A DNA stretch of 64,000 bases from CAYWKS01 sp964458935 (GCA_964458935.1 CAYWKS010000011.1:1-64000), one strand, 5' to 3'; numbered from the stretch's first letter, positions 52,687 to 60,832 are shown. The notes: generated from the letters alone by a model not told the origin. Numbers and translations are program-made.

Positions 52687-53808
52687 TCACGGGGCCGCGG
52701 CCCCGGCGGTCGCCTTCGCCCGGGCGCTGACGGTGGGCTTGAGCAGCGCCGTCGGCGCGGCGGTGTGCCCGTCGCCCGCGGCGGAGGCGGCGTACGCCCG
52801 GACCGCCTCGGGCCATTCGCCCTCGTCGAGACGCGGCACAAAACCCGCGTCGAGGATCATCCGCAGCGTCGCCGCCGCGTCGTCGCCCTCGGTCAGCAGG
52901 TACCCGGCCACGAACAGCGAATTCGCCGGCCACAGCGCCATCGACTGCATCGACCGCAGGTGCGTCTCACGACCGGCCGCCACCCGCACCTCCGCCGACG
53001 GGTTCACCAGCCGCATCATGCACAGCACGCGCAGCACGAACCGCGGGTCGAGCGGCCGCCCGTCGCACGTCGGCTCGCTCACCGCGTTGCCGTCGATCGG
53101 CAGCAGGAAGTTCACCGGGATCGACTCGGCCTCGAACGCCCGCAGCGCGTACGCCACGTCGAGCAGGTCCTCGTGCGCCTCGCCCATCCCGACGATCACG
53201 CCGCTGCAAAGGCCCAGCCCCGCCGCCCGCGCCTCGCCGATCGTCTTCATCCGATCCGCGTACGTGTGCGTCGTGCAGATCGCCGGGTAGTGACGCTCCG
53301 ACGTGTTGAGGTTGTGGTTGAACCGGTCCAGCCCCGCCTCGCGGAGCCGCTTCGCCTTCGACTCGTCCAGCAGTCCCACGCTCAGGCACGTCCGCAGCCC
53401 CATCGCCTTGATCCGCCGGATCGCCTGGCACATGTGGTCGATGTCGCGGTCGTTCGGGCCCCGCCCCGACAACGCCATGCAGTAGCGGTACGCCCCGGCC
53501 GCCTTCGCCTGCTCGGCCTCGGCGACGATCGCGTCGACCGGCTTGATCTTGTACGCCTGCACCGGCGCGTCCGACGTCCGCGACTGTCCGCAGTACCCGC
53601 AGTCCTCCGGGCACGCGCCGTTGCGGACGTTGTCGAGCATGTGCACGCTCACCGTGTTGTCGAAGTAGTGCCGACGCACCCGTCCCGCACACTCCAGCAG
53701 CGCCATCAGCTCCACGCCCCGCCCGGCGAGCATGTCCGCCGCGTCGGCGCGATCGATCGCGCGGTTGTTCAGCCCGGCCTCGGCCCAGGCCGCGTAACGC
53801 TCGGTCAT
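52687..53808 (-). CDS. bioB: Biotin synthase
   Basis: The 373-residue radical SAM enzyme inserts sulfur into dethiobiotin. The cluster cysteines are C66, C70 and C73 (GACPEDCGYCGQS); YRYCMALSGRGP, NHNLNTSERHYPAICTTHTY and CSGVIVGMGE are BioB landmarks. The C-terminus has an added alanine-rich tail of about 50 residues. It starts at 53808, seven bases after TGGAG. bioA, bioD and bioF are not in the window; only the condensing enzyme follows. Confidence 0.95.
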   Translation of the reverse strand: MTERYAAWAEAGLNNRAIDRADAADMLAGRGVELMALLECAGRVRRHYFDNTVSVHMLDNVRNGACPEDCGYCGQSRTSDAPVQAYKIKPVDAIVAEAEQAKAAGAYRYCMALSGRGPNDRDIDHMCQAIRRIKAMGLRTCLSVGLLDESKAKRLREAGLDRFNHNLNTSERHYPAICTTHTYADRMKTIGEARAAGLGLCSGVIVGMGEAHEDLLDVAYALRAFEAESIPVNFLLPIDGNAVSEPTCDGRPLDPRFVLRVLCMMRLVNPSAEVRVAAGRETHLRSMQSMALWPANSLFVAGYLLTEGDDAAATLRMILDAGFVPRLDEGEWPEAVRAYAASAAGDGHTAAPTALLKPTVSARAKATAGAAAP

Positions 53809-53899
53809 CCGTGGCTCCAATCGACAGTGGGGGCGGTCCGCCGGCCGAACGCCGACGGACACGCGCAAGGTTCATGAATGACCGCGGGCAGCGGCCGGC

Positions 53900-54310
53900 T
53901 CAACGTCCGGTGCGGCCGCTGCGGTTGCTGCCGCCGCCGCCGCCGCCCACCGTCTGCAACGCCCGATCGACGTTGGCCCGGATGTCGATGCCGGCGAACA
54001 GCTCGATCCGCGGGTTGCTCGGCAGGTGCCGGTAGCAGACCAGCTTCTCGTTCTTGTTGTCCAGCACGTACAGGAAGTCTTCGTCGCTGATCCCTCGGGC
54101 GCTGAGGAACGTGAAGATGTTCTTGTTGACCACGAAGTCGGCGCTGGCCACCGACTCGAACGGCATCTGGCTCATCAGCGCCGCGGCGGCCGACTGGCGC
54201 GCCGACGTGTCCGCCGCGCCGCTCCGGTCGGACGCGGTAACGATGGCCAGCCCGCCCAGCACCATGGCCGAGGCGATCAACGCGTAACAGGCGATATCCG
54301 TGCGTGTCAT
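53900..54310 (-). CDS. 136-residue exported or membrane-anchored protein, unknown
   Basis: One N-terminal hydrophobic segment (CYALIASAMVLGGLAIVTA) anchors or exports the protein; the rest contains FVVNKNIFTFLSARGISDED, FLYVLDNKNEKLVCYRHLPS and a glycine/arginine tail. The pattern 'YVLDN...KLVCY' looks like a single beta-propeller-type blade and recurs in the next gene as IYVFDLNTGVILAL. AAGGAG lies eight bases upstream. It is 26 bases after the 99-residue gene, same strand. No family recognised. Confidence 0.62.
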   Translation of the reverse strand: MTRTDIACYALIASAMVLGGLAIVTASDRSGAADTSARQSAAAALMSQMPFESVASADFVVNKNIFTFLSARGISDEDFLYVLDNKNEKLVCYRHLPSNPRIELFAGIDIRANVDRALQTVGGGGGGSNRSGRTGR

Positions 54311-54336
54311 GTCTGCTGCTCCTTCGTTGGGGCGGT

Positions 54337-54636
54337 TCAGCGGCCGCCGCCGTCCCCGAAATCGTTGGTGATCACGCGGAAGCCGGTCGGGATCAGCTCG
54401 CCGCCGCGGCCGCGCTGCCGCGGCTCCAGCGCCAGGATCACGCCCGTGTTCAGGTCGAACACGTAGATCGTCGCCGGCGTCACACCGTCACGCCGCCCCC
54501 CGATCATCACGTAGTCGCCGGCGCGACCGGCCAGGCCCTGCCCCGTTGCCGGCGCGGGCGCGAAGCTGAACCACGCCACCGCCGTCAGCAGCGCCAGGTT
54601 CAGCACGATCAGTCCGTGCAGAAATTTCCGTTTCAT
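54337..54636 (-). CDS. 99-residue exported protein, unknown
   Basis: The N-terminus KRKFLHGLIVLNLALLTAVA is a signal peptide or anchor. The mature part reads AGDYVMIGGRRDGVTPATIY, then VFDLNTGVILALEPRQRGRG and ends in glycines. The start at 54636 has GAAGGAG about seven bases upstream, a strong ribosome site. It pairs with the 136-residue gene 26 bases downstream. No family recognised. Confidence 0.65.
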   Translation of the reverse strand: MKRKFLHGLIVLNLALLTAVAWFSFAPAPATGQGLAGRAGDYVMIGGRRDGVTPATIYVFDLNTGVILALEPRQRGRGGELIPTGFRVITNDFGDGGGR

Positions 54637-54708
54637 GGCCGACTCCTTCGAGGTCGTTGCTCTTCGCGCCCGCCGCCGAGGCCGACGCCATGGCCTTGCT
54701 CGCCCGAC

Positions 54709-54930
54709 TCAGTCCAGGTGCGTCCGCCGCGATGACTTCAGCGACACCGCGATCACCGCACCCACGAGCACCGCCGCGATCACGTAACCGACATAAGGCG
54801 AAGGCGCGTCGTTGATCGCCCCGGGCTTGTTCGGCAACGCCGCCGAGGCCTCGCCCGCGACGCAACACACCGCCGCGACTATCCCCGCCCACGCCCGCCT
54901 GGTTCCTATCTGCCTCATGTCGCCGATCAT
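54709..54930 (-). CDS. 73-residue exported membrane protein, unknown
   Basis: A signal-peptide-like segment (AGIVAAVCCVAGEASA) is followed by a short linker and a second hydrophobic helix (YVGYVIAAVLVGAVIAVSLK) with a basic cytoplasmic end, RRTHLD. The start may be 54930, after GGTGGGG, or 54918. It lies 72 bases upstream of the 99-residue gene on the same strand and may belong to the same transcript. Confidence 0.55.
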   Translation of the reverse strand: MIGDMRQIGTRRAWAGIVAAVCCVAGEASAALPNKPGAINDAPSPYVGYVIAAVLVGAVIAVSLKSSRRTHLD

Positions 54931-54999
54931 ACGCAGCCCCACCGGGGGTGTAAACCATCAGACGCGCACCCGCGCCGCTTTGTTCATACCGATCCACCC

Positions 55000-55500
55000 C
55001 TACAGCAGATCTCTCAGCGGTCGGCTGATCCGACCGAACGGCCCGGCCGGCACGTGCACCGTCCGCCACTTGGCGCTACGCTCGGTCATCAGCGGCTCGT
55101 AGTCGTCCACCAGCGCCCCCAGCACCGAGTACCACCGCTCGCGGTACTCGAAGACCTCGTGGAACAACGCATCGGGGGGCTGCGCCTCGCACCAGTACAG
55201 GAACACGAACGCCGCGGCGAACCCTTCGCCGAAGACCGTCTGCCACTGCCGCAGGTCACTCACGTCGTCCACCGTCACCCAGTTGTGCAACTGGTTGCCG
55301 GTCTTGCCGGCGTGCTTGCGGCCCTTGACGTCGACGAGCAGATTCCGACCCGACTCGCCGTACACCACGAAGTCGAAGTTCTTGAGCTTGACCTGGCCAC
55401 GCAACGCCTTGCGGGCCTCGTCGACCGCCACGTAGGGGATGCTCCGGGACCGGAGGTAGTGCTCGAACGCCTGGTCGTAATGAAACCGCCGCTGGACCAC
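55000..55500 (-). CDS. HYxxAFE-family protein with PD-(D/E)XK-like core
   Basis: The 166-residue protein starts FHYDQAFEHYLRSRSIPYVA, matching the planctomycete family named for its HYExAFE motif. The following core, FDFVVYG (D43) then LLVDVKGRK (D57, K59), has the D-X13-DxK spacing of PD-(D/E)XK nucleases. It may therefore act on nucleic acid, though I know of no experimental function. The start is GTG 55500; TAGACT ends six bases upstream on the minus strand, so translation may be leaderless. No toxin, methylase or phage gene is nearby that would name a system. Confidence 0.7.
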   Translation of the reverse strand: MVQRRFHYDQAFEHYLRSRSIPYVAVDEARKALRGQVKLKNFDFVVYGESGRNLLVDVKGRKHAGKTGNQLHNWVTVDDVSDLRQWQTVFGEGFAAAFVFLYWCEAQPPDALFHEVFEYRERWYSVLGALVDDYEPLMTERSAKWRTVHVPAGPFGRISRPLRDLL

Positions 55501-55506
55501 CCCCCC

Positions 55507-55512
55507 AGTCTA
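55507..55512 (-). promoter_or_regulatory. Leaderless-type -10 element before the HYxxAFE gene
   Basis: TAGACT on the minus strand, then six G residues, then GTG 55500. The G tract could alternatively be a crude ribosome site, so this is the least certain member of the set. Confidence 0.35.
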
Positions 55513-55611
55513 CCGCGCCCCACGCCGGGGCAGAGCCAAGCGCCGCCCCGGGTCCCCCGGCCCCATCATCATCAACCCCCTCCCCGCAAGCCCGTCTCCA
55601 TCCCCCGCCGA

Positions 55612-56511
55612 TCAGCGCCGCCGCCGCCCGCCCAGCAGCAATCCACCCAGCCCCAACAGCCCCAGGGTCGTCGGCTCAGGCATCCCCGGATGAAACTCGA
55701 TCGTGTACGCCCCGCCATACCCGTCCGCATCCGCACCGTTGAACCCGAAGTCCGCGAACTCGCTGATCGCGAACAACGCCGTCCCGTCGGCATTGACACG
55801 ACCGGTCAACTGCGATTTCAACTGCTCGGGTCCGTCGTCATTCAGCTTCAGCAGCGTCCCGGTCTCGTCGAACACGCCCAGCACCGAGTCGAACCGCGCA
55901 TCGACGACCTCGATCTGGAAACGCTCGCCCGGCGTCAGGCCGGTGACCATGAAGAAGTCCGGGTCCCCCACCGCGGTGCTGCTGCCCGAGAAACTCGTCG
56001 TCCCGACCTGGATATACAGGTCATAGCCGCCCTGCTGCGCGTGCGACCCGTTGAACCCGAAATCGCTGAACCCGGTCACGTCGATGTTGATCGAGCCGTC
56101 CGGGTTGACCGTGCCCGACAGGCCCGACCCCCGTCCGTTGCCGCCGCGCAGCGGGCCGCCGTCGTCGTCCGACGCGATCGGGTTGAAGTTCGCGTCCAGC
56201 GTTCGCATGATCGTGTCGTTGTCGGCGTTCAGATCGGTCGCGGTGAACGCGAAGAAAGGCTGGCCCGGCGTCATGGACCAGATCCGGAACTTGTCGATCT
56301 CGCCCGGAGCGAGGCTGCCGGTCGTCGCCACGCGGGCCGAAAAATCGCGATCCAGCGATCCGCGGATGCGCGTCGTCGACGGGCCGAACACGTTCGCCGT
56401 GCCCGGTGTGTCGTTGCCCTCCCATTCGCCGACCTGGACCGCTCCCGCCTGCGCGGCACACAACACAACCACAGCGCACACGACAGTGCTCCACAGCCCT
56501 TGGATACTCAT
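55612..56511 (-). CDS. Secreted PEP-CTERM protein with two repeated domains
   Basis: The 299-residue protein has a signal peptide (LWSTVVCAVVVLCAAQAGA) and ends MPEPTTLGLLGLGGLLLGGR plus arginines, a PEP-CTERM sorting signal. The middle holds two similar bacterial pre-peptidase-like units; each ends in a matching segment, FSDFGFNGSHAQQGGYDLYI and FADFGFNGADADGYGGAYTI, showing an internal duplication. Acidic DDDGGPLRGGN-type loops suggest calcium binding. It starts at 56511 after AAGGGAG. It is probably a surface or matrix protein; role unknown. Confidence 0.85.
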   Translation of the reverse strand: MSIQGLWSTVVCAVVVLCAAQAGAVQVGEWEGNDTPGTANVFGPSTTRIRGSLDRDFSARVATTGSLAPGEIDKFRIWSMTPGQPFFAFTATDLNADNDTIMRTLDANFNPIASDDDGGPLRGGNGRGSGLSGTVNPDGSINIDVTGFSDFGFNGSHAQQGGYDLYIQVGTTSFSGSSTAVGDPDFFMVTGLTPGERFQIEVVDARFDSVLGVFDETGTLLKLNDDGPEQLKSQLTGRVNADGTALFAISEFADFGFNGADADGYGGAYTIEFHPGMPEPTTLGLLGLGGLLLGGRRRR

Positions 56512-56621
56512 TCGCGCTCTCTCCCTTGCGTCTCTCAGTCCCAACTGGCCCACCTGACCAGATGTGGCCACCGCCCCGTGACGCTCTTCCTGGCGCACGG
56601 CAACATAAGCTCTCGCCAACA

Positions 56622-56650
56622 CCTATACATGCTGCCACCACCAATTGCAA
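56622..56650 (-). promoter_or_regulatory. Putative promoter of the PEP-CTERM gene
   Basis: On the minus strand TTGCAA (56645-56650), 17 bp and TATAGG (56622-56627) lie about 110 bases before the start codon. Confidence 0.45.
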
Positions 56651-57216
56651 TGGAAAAAGCCATTAAGACCCGAAGGCGCGCCGCGTGACCGCGCCCCCGG
56701 GCCCGCCCTTAATGTCCAATAAACGCCCCGACGACGACGCGAGCCGCCGGAGACCAAACCATGCGCACGGCTGCGCAGCGATCGACGTCGGCCGCCGCGC
56801 GAACTCGAAAATTTTCATCGCGTTGACATACATGGACTTAAAGACGTTTTCGGCCCCCCCGCGGCGCCCCGGCGCGCAGCCGCGTGGTGCTGCGCCCCTC
56901 TGTAGAGGCCCATGATGTCCATGCCCGCACCCATCTGCTCTTCCGCCCGCCAACCTTCCCCCCGCCCATACTCCGCCCGACAAGTCCGGTCCGCCCGGAC
57001 AGACCCGGCCAGGCCCAGCATCGCCTCTCACAGCTCGCCAGCGAGGCCGGACCGAGCACCCCGGCACGCGCAAACTCAATCCAGCAATTGCTTTATCGCC
57101 GTCGCGACACTTTCCGGGCGAAGGGGGTGGGCGGACAAGCGACCCGTTCCGGCGCGCATGCCCGTCGTTTGCGGCTTATGCGGCGAAAATCGCGGTCAGG
57201 ACGCGTTGCCCGCCGG
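56651..57216. other. Long intergenic region, content unexplained
   Basis: Between hisS and the PEP-CTERM gene about 700 bases lack a convincing gene on either strand. From about 56930 to 57010 the plus strand is strongly pyrimidine-rich. An AT-rich patch lies near 56805-56850. I could not fold it into a tRNA, SRP RNA, RNase P RNA or riboswitch by eye. Confidence 0.4.
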
Positions 57217-58509
57217 TCACGACGGACCCGTGCTCAGCCGATCGGCCAGGTCGCTCAGCGGACATTCCACCTGCTCGCCGCTGGCCATGTCCTTCAGGCT
57301 GGCGACGGCGGTGCCGACGCTCTGGCCGTCCAGGATCACGGCGAACCGCGCACCGCCGGCGTCCTTGAGCAGTTTGCCCACGTTGGTCGTCGTGCGGTAG
57401 CTGAAACGCGCATGCAGCCCCGCCGACCGGAGCGCCGCCACCGTCGGCGCGACCATCGGCCTGGCCGACTCGTCCGCGGCGAACACGAACGCATCCACCG
57501 GGGGCATCACCTCCGACGGAGCCAGCCCCTTGTCCTGCAGCACCAGCGACAGCACCACGTCGCCCATCCCGAAGCCCACCGCCGGCATGGCCGGCCCGCC
57601 CATCAGCTCGATCAGCTTGTCGTACCGCCCGCCGCCGGCCATGGCACGCTCGGCCCCGCTGACCTCGTGCACCTCGAACACCGTCCCCGTGTAATACGCC
57701 AGGCCCCGAACGATGCCCAGGTCATACTCGCACCACGGCGCGATCCCGAAGCCGCTCAGCTCCGCGTCCAACGCCTCCAGGTCGCGGATCGACGCGATCC
57801 CGATCGACCGCTCCAGGTGGTCCACGTCCCCGGCCGGGTACTTACGGCGGCACATCTGCTCGAACCGCTCGACCTTGTACTCGTCCAGGCCCAGTTGGCC
57901 GGCTTCCTCGGTGAACTGCGCCGGCTCGAGCTTGTCCCGCCGATCCAGCAGGTCGAACGCCTCCAGCATCTTCTCGTCGCTGACGCCCAGCTTCGAGAGG
58001 ATCGTCCGCACCGTCTCGCGGTGGCTGATCTTGACCTTGACCTGCTCGGGCGTCAGGCCCAGCTCCCGCAGCAGGTCCACGCATGTGAAGATGCACTCGG
58101 CGTCGGCGCCCGTCGACTCCGAGCCCAGGAAGTCGATGTTCCACTGGAGAAACTCACGCAGCCGCCCCCGCTGCGGCCGCTCGGCCCGGCAAAGATTCGG
58201 GATGCAGAACCACTTGATCGGCCGGGGCAGGCTCGCGGCGCGGCTCGCCGCCATCCGCGCCAGCGTCGGCGTGAACTCCGGCCGGATCGCCAGCTCACGC
58301 CCGCCGCGGTCCTGGAAGTGGAACAGCTCGTTCACGATCCCTTCGCCGCTCTTGACCTTGTACAGGTCCAGCGACTCGAACGTCGGGCCCTCGACTTCCT
58401 CGAACCCGTTGCGGACCGAGACCTTCCGCCACTGGCCCTCCAGCCATCGCCGCCACGCCATCTCGTCCGGATAGAAGTCTCGCGTCCCTTTGGGGCCTTG
58501 GAATCTCAT
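57217..58509 (-). CDS. hisS: Histidyl-tRNA synthetase
   Basis: The 430-residue class II synthetase charges tRNA-His. Motif 1 lies in the N-terminal GPKGTRDFYPDEMAWRRWLE region, motif 2 is the CRAERPQRGRLREFLQWNID segment, and the histidine-specific loop is IVRGLAYYTGTVFE, where the common RGLDYY has Ala instead of Asp. Motif 3 is near AMPAVGFGMGDVVL. An anticodon-binding domain follows from about 335. It starts at 58509 with GTGAGGA upstream and follows the methyltransferase gene by 63 bases. Confidence 0.94.
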   Translation of the reverse strand: MRFQGPKGTRDFYPDEMAWRRWLEGQWRKVSVRNGFEEVEGPTFESLDLYKVKSGEGIVNELFHFQDRGGRELAIRPEFTPTLARMAASRAASLPRPIKWFCIPNLCRAERPQRGRLREFLQWNIDFLGSESTGADAECIFTCVDLLRELGLTPEQVKVKISHRETVRTILSKLGVSDEKMLEAFDLLDRRDKLEPAQFTEEAGQLGLDEYKVERFEQMCRRKYPAGDVDHLERSIGIASIRDLEALDAELSGFGIAPWCEYDLGIVRGLAYYTGTVFEVHEVSGAERAMAGGGRYDKLIELMGGPAMPAVGFGMGDVVLSLVLQDKGLAPSEVMPPVDAFVFAADESARPMVAPTVAALRSAGLHARFSYRTTTNVGKLLKDAGGARFAVILDGQSVGTAVASLKDMASGEQVECPLSDLADRLSTGPS

Positions 58510-58572
58510 GCTGCAAGCATCCTCACCAGTGAGCCAACCGCCGCACGCCGTCACGACGCATCAAGCCACACC

Positions 58573-59385
58573 CTACCGCACCGCGACGACGTACGCGATC
58601 CAGGCGGGGTCGGCTTCGGCGTGCTTGCGGCGACGGAACACGCCGTCGCCCTCGCCGTCTTCGTCCGTGCCCTCCCAGTACACGTCCGCCCGGCTGAACC
58701 CCGCCTCCAGCAGCAGCTCCCGCACCTCGGGCAGCGTCCAGATCCGCCACTCGTACTGGAACGCGTTCTTCCACCGGGTCCCGTCGCGGAACGTGAAATG
58801 AATGGCGAACCGCGCGTAGTGCGTGATCGGGTCGAAACGCTGCTGGTGCCAGTGGTAGGTGAACCCGTCCTTCCGGGTCGAGTCGGTGTGATCCTCGAGG
58901 AACACCTCGCTGCCGCCCATCATGTCCAGCACCATGACGCCCTGGGCGTCGAGGTTCCGGCGGGCCGCCTCGAAGTAACCCCGCAGGCCGTCCCGGTCGG
59001 TGAACCCGAAGAAGCTGAAGTTCTGGGCGGCGAGCACGTCGGCCTTCTCCGGATGCACGTCGCGGACGTCGGCCTCGAAGAGCGTGACCCGCGCTCGCGC
59101 CTCGGCGTCGAGCCGGCTCAGCACGTGCGACCGCGACCAGGCCAGCGGCTCGGGGTCGTTGTCCACGCCGATGGCCACCCGGCCCTTGCGGCTGCCCACC
59201 CACGCCGAGCACACCGCCGCCGTCCCGCAGAAGTCCTCACGCAACAGCATCGGCGCCCGCCCGTACTCCTTGCGATACACCCGCTCGAAGAACTCCACCT
59301 CCACCGACGGCTCCTGCACGCTCTTGAGGTACAGGTCGTAGCGGTCGGCGTTGCGACGCGTCAGCTTGTGTTTCTTCTTGGCCAT
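58573..59385 (-). CDS. SAM-dependent methyltransferase, paralogue A
   Basis: The 270-residue protein is a class I methyltransferase. It begins with a basic lead (MAKKKHKLTRR), then NADRYDLYLKSVQEPSVEVE and MLLREDFCGTAAVCSAWV (motif I region), RVAIGVDNDPEPLAWSR (acidic residue for SAM ribose) and FSFFGFTDRDGLRGYF. It shares the LREDFCGTA, NAD..LY.xSVQxP and RxWTLPE signatures with the neighbour at 59405, so the two are paralogues. Substrate is unknown. It is transcribed divergently from its paralogue with only 19 bases between start codons. Confidence 0.82.
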   Translation of the reverse strand: MAKKKHKLTRRNADRYDLYLKSVQEPSVEVEFFERVYRKEYGRAPMLLREDFCGTAAVCSAWVGSRKGRVAIGVDNDPEPLAWSRSHVLSRLDAEARARVTLFEADVRDVHPEKADVLAAQNFSFFGFTDRDGLRGYFEAARRNLDAQGVMVLDMMGGSEVFLEDHTDSTRKDGFTYHWHQQRFDPITHYARFAIHFTFRDGTRWKNAFQYEWRIWTLPEVRELLLEAGFSRADVYWEGTDEDGEGDGVFRRRKHAEADPAWIAYVVAVR

Positions 59386-59391
59386 AAGCGG

Positions 59392-59397
59392 TACATT
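59392..59397 (+). promoter_or_regulatory. Leaderless-type -10 element before methyltransferase B
   Basis: TACATT ends seven bases before ATG 59405; no Shine-Dalgarno sequence. It lies in the 19-base gap that also begins the divergent paralogue, so the two promoters must interleave. Confidence 0.55.
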
Positions 59398-59404
59398 CGT
59401 AACG

Positions 59405-60202
59405 ATGTCACGCGGAACTCGCAAACCCGACGCCGCCCTCACCGCCCGCAACGCCGACCCCCACGCGCTCTACGAGCAGTCGGTGCAGCGGCCCGACGTG
59501 ATCGTGGGATTCGTCGAAGAGCTGTTCCATCACACGCGCGACCGCGCGCCCCGCATCCTCCGCGAGGACTTCTGCGGCACCGCGCTGCTGTCGTCGATGT
59601 GGGCCCTCAGCGAGCCCGACCGCCGCGCGATCGGCGTGGACCACGACGCCGCGGTGCTCGACTGGGCACAACGCCACAACGTCCAACCGATCGGCGACGC
59701 CGCCCGACGCATCGACCTCGTCCACGGCGACGTCCTGCACTCCCGCCGACAGGCCGACGCCCTGGTCTCGCTCAACTTCTCGCACTTCATCCACCACGAC
59801 CGCGCCGCCCTGCTCGGCTACCTCCGGCACGCACGCCGATGCATCAAGCCCGGCGGGCTGTTCATCTGCGACGCGTTCGGTGGGCCCGAATCCATCCGGC
59901 CCTGCCTCGACGAGCGACGCTTCAGCCGCTTCGATTACCTCTGGGAGCAGCGGGCGTTCGATCCGTTGACCGGCCGCATCGACTGCCGCATCCACTTCCG
60001 CTTCCGCAACGGGTCGGTGCTGCGGGACGCGTTCGCGTACGACTGGCGGATGTGGTCGCTGCCGGAATTGCGGGAGTTGCTCGCCGAAGCGGGGTTCGAC
60101 GATCTGGGCATCTACTTCGAGTCCGAAGAAGGCTTCATCGCCGACTTCGACGCGGTCGGGTTCGACGCGTGGGTCGCCTACCTCGTGGCCCTGCGGGATT
60201 GA
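59405..60202 (+). CDS. SAM-dependent methyltransferase, paralogue B
   Basis: The 265-residue protein matches paralogue A along its whole length: NADPHALYEQSVQRPDVIVG, RILREDFCGTALLSSMWA, RRAIGVDHDAAVLDWAQRH, LNFSHFIHHDRAALLGYLRH and the C-terminal WRMWSLPELRELLAEAGFDD. Motif spacing is conserved while charge differs. The start at 59405 is set by the TACATT element and the conserved N-terminus. Downstream, rsmD starts 13 bases later. Substrate is unknown. Confidence 0.82.
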   Translation: MSRGTRKPDAALTARNADPHALYEQSVQRPDVIVGFVEELFHHTRDRAPRILREDFCGTALLSSMWALSEPDRRAIGVDHDAAVLDWAQRHNVQPIGDAARRIDLVHGDVLHSRRQADALVSLNFSHFIHHDRAALLGYLRHARRCIKPGGLFICDAFGGPESIRPCLDERRFSRFDYLWEQRAFDPLTGRIDCRIHFRFRNGSVLRDAFAYDWRMWSLPELRELLAEAGFDDLGIYFESEEGFIADFDAVGFDAWVAYLVALRD

Positions 60203-60203
60203 G

Positions 60204-60209
60204 TAGGAT
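60204..60209 (+). promoter_or_regulatory. Leaderless-type -10 element before rsmD
   Basis: TAGGAT ends six bases before ATG 60216, just after the methyltransferase B stop. No -35 is clear. Confidence 0.4.
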
Positions 60210-60215
60210 CACTGG

Positions 60216-60794
60216 ATGCGTATCGTCGCGGGCACACACAAGGGCCGCCGGTTGCTCGGCCCGGCCGACAAGGCCACCACGCGGCCGATCACCGATCGGG
60301 TGAAGACGGCGCTGTTCGACCGGCTGGACGCGGCGGGCCGGCTCGCCGGCGCGGTCGTGGTCGACCTGTTCGCCGGCACCGGCTCGCTGGGCCTGGAGGC
60401 GCTGAGCCGGGGCGCGGATCACGTGACGCTCATCGAGCGCGACCCCGGCGCGCGGGCCCGACTGACGCGAAACGTCCAGGCGCTGGGCGCCGGCCGCGAG
60501 GTGAACGTCGTCGCCGGTGATGCGCTGTCGGGCTCGATCCTGGCGGCGCTGCGGCGGCCGCCGACGCTGATCTTCCTCGACCCGCCTTACCGGATGATGA
60601 CGCGGGAGACGGACGCGGCCCGCGTGCGGCGGCAGGCCGAGCGGCTGGCCGAGGCCGCCGACGGCGGGGCGCTGCTGATCCTGCGGACCGATAAGCACGT
60701 GCCGGCCCCGCCCCTGGCCGGGTGGGCGGAGCCGGCAAGCCGCACGTATGGCTCGATGGTCGTGCACGCCTACCCGCGGCAGGCGAACCGATGA
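60216..60794 (+). CDS. rsmD: 16S rRNA (guanine966-N2)-methyltransferase
   Basis: The 192-residue protein is RsmD. It opens MRIVAGTHKGRRLLGPADKA with TTRPITDRVKTALFDRL, motif I is VVDLFAGTGSLGLEALSRGA, and motif IV is FLDPPYRM, the NPPY-type catalytic loop. It methylates G966 of 16S rRNA. coaD, its usual neighbour, is absent. The stop codon overlaps the upstream alternative ATG (60791) of the next gene. Confidence 0.93.
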   Translation: MRIVAGTHKGRRLLGPADKATTRPITDRVKTALFDRLDAAGRLAGAVVVDLFAGTGSLGLEALSRGADHVTLIERDPGARARLTRNVQALGAGREVNVVAGDALSGSILAALRRPPTLIFLDPPYRMMTRETDAARVRRQAERLAEAADGGALLILRTDKHVPAPPLAGWAEPASRTYGSMVVHAYPRQANR

Positions 60795-60819
60795 ACGCGG
60801 CGCTGCGATCGGGCTTGAG

Positions 60820-60825
60820 TACACT
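60820..60825 (+). promoter_or_regulatory. Leaderless-type -10 element before the nucleotidyltransferase gene
   Basis: TACACT ends seven bases before ATG 60833. It lies downstream of ATG 60791, which overlaps the rsmD stop, so the gene may have two start modes. Confidence 0.5.
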
Positions 60826-60832
60826 GTGCGTC

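Noticed and set aside
55000..60202. Restriction-modification or defence island made of the HYxxAFE protein and the two methyltransferases
   Set aside because: The methyltransferases lack DNA-methylase catalytic motifs that I can see, hisS and a PEP-CTERM gene lie between, and no mobile-element features are present.
56884..60303. A plus-strand open frame of 1139 codons across hisS and the methyltransferases
   Set aside because: It is the antisense reading of hisS and paralogue A and runs through the start of paralogue B in another frame; no protein pattern.
60791..60832. ATG 60791 as the main start of the nucleotidyltransferase
   Set aside because: The overlap with the rsmD stop is attractive, but the family N-terminus fits 60833 and a TACACT element lies seven bases before it; both could be used.
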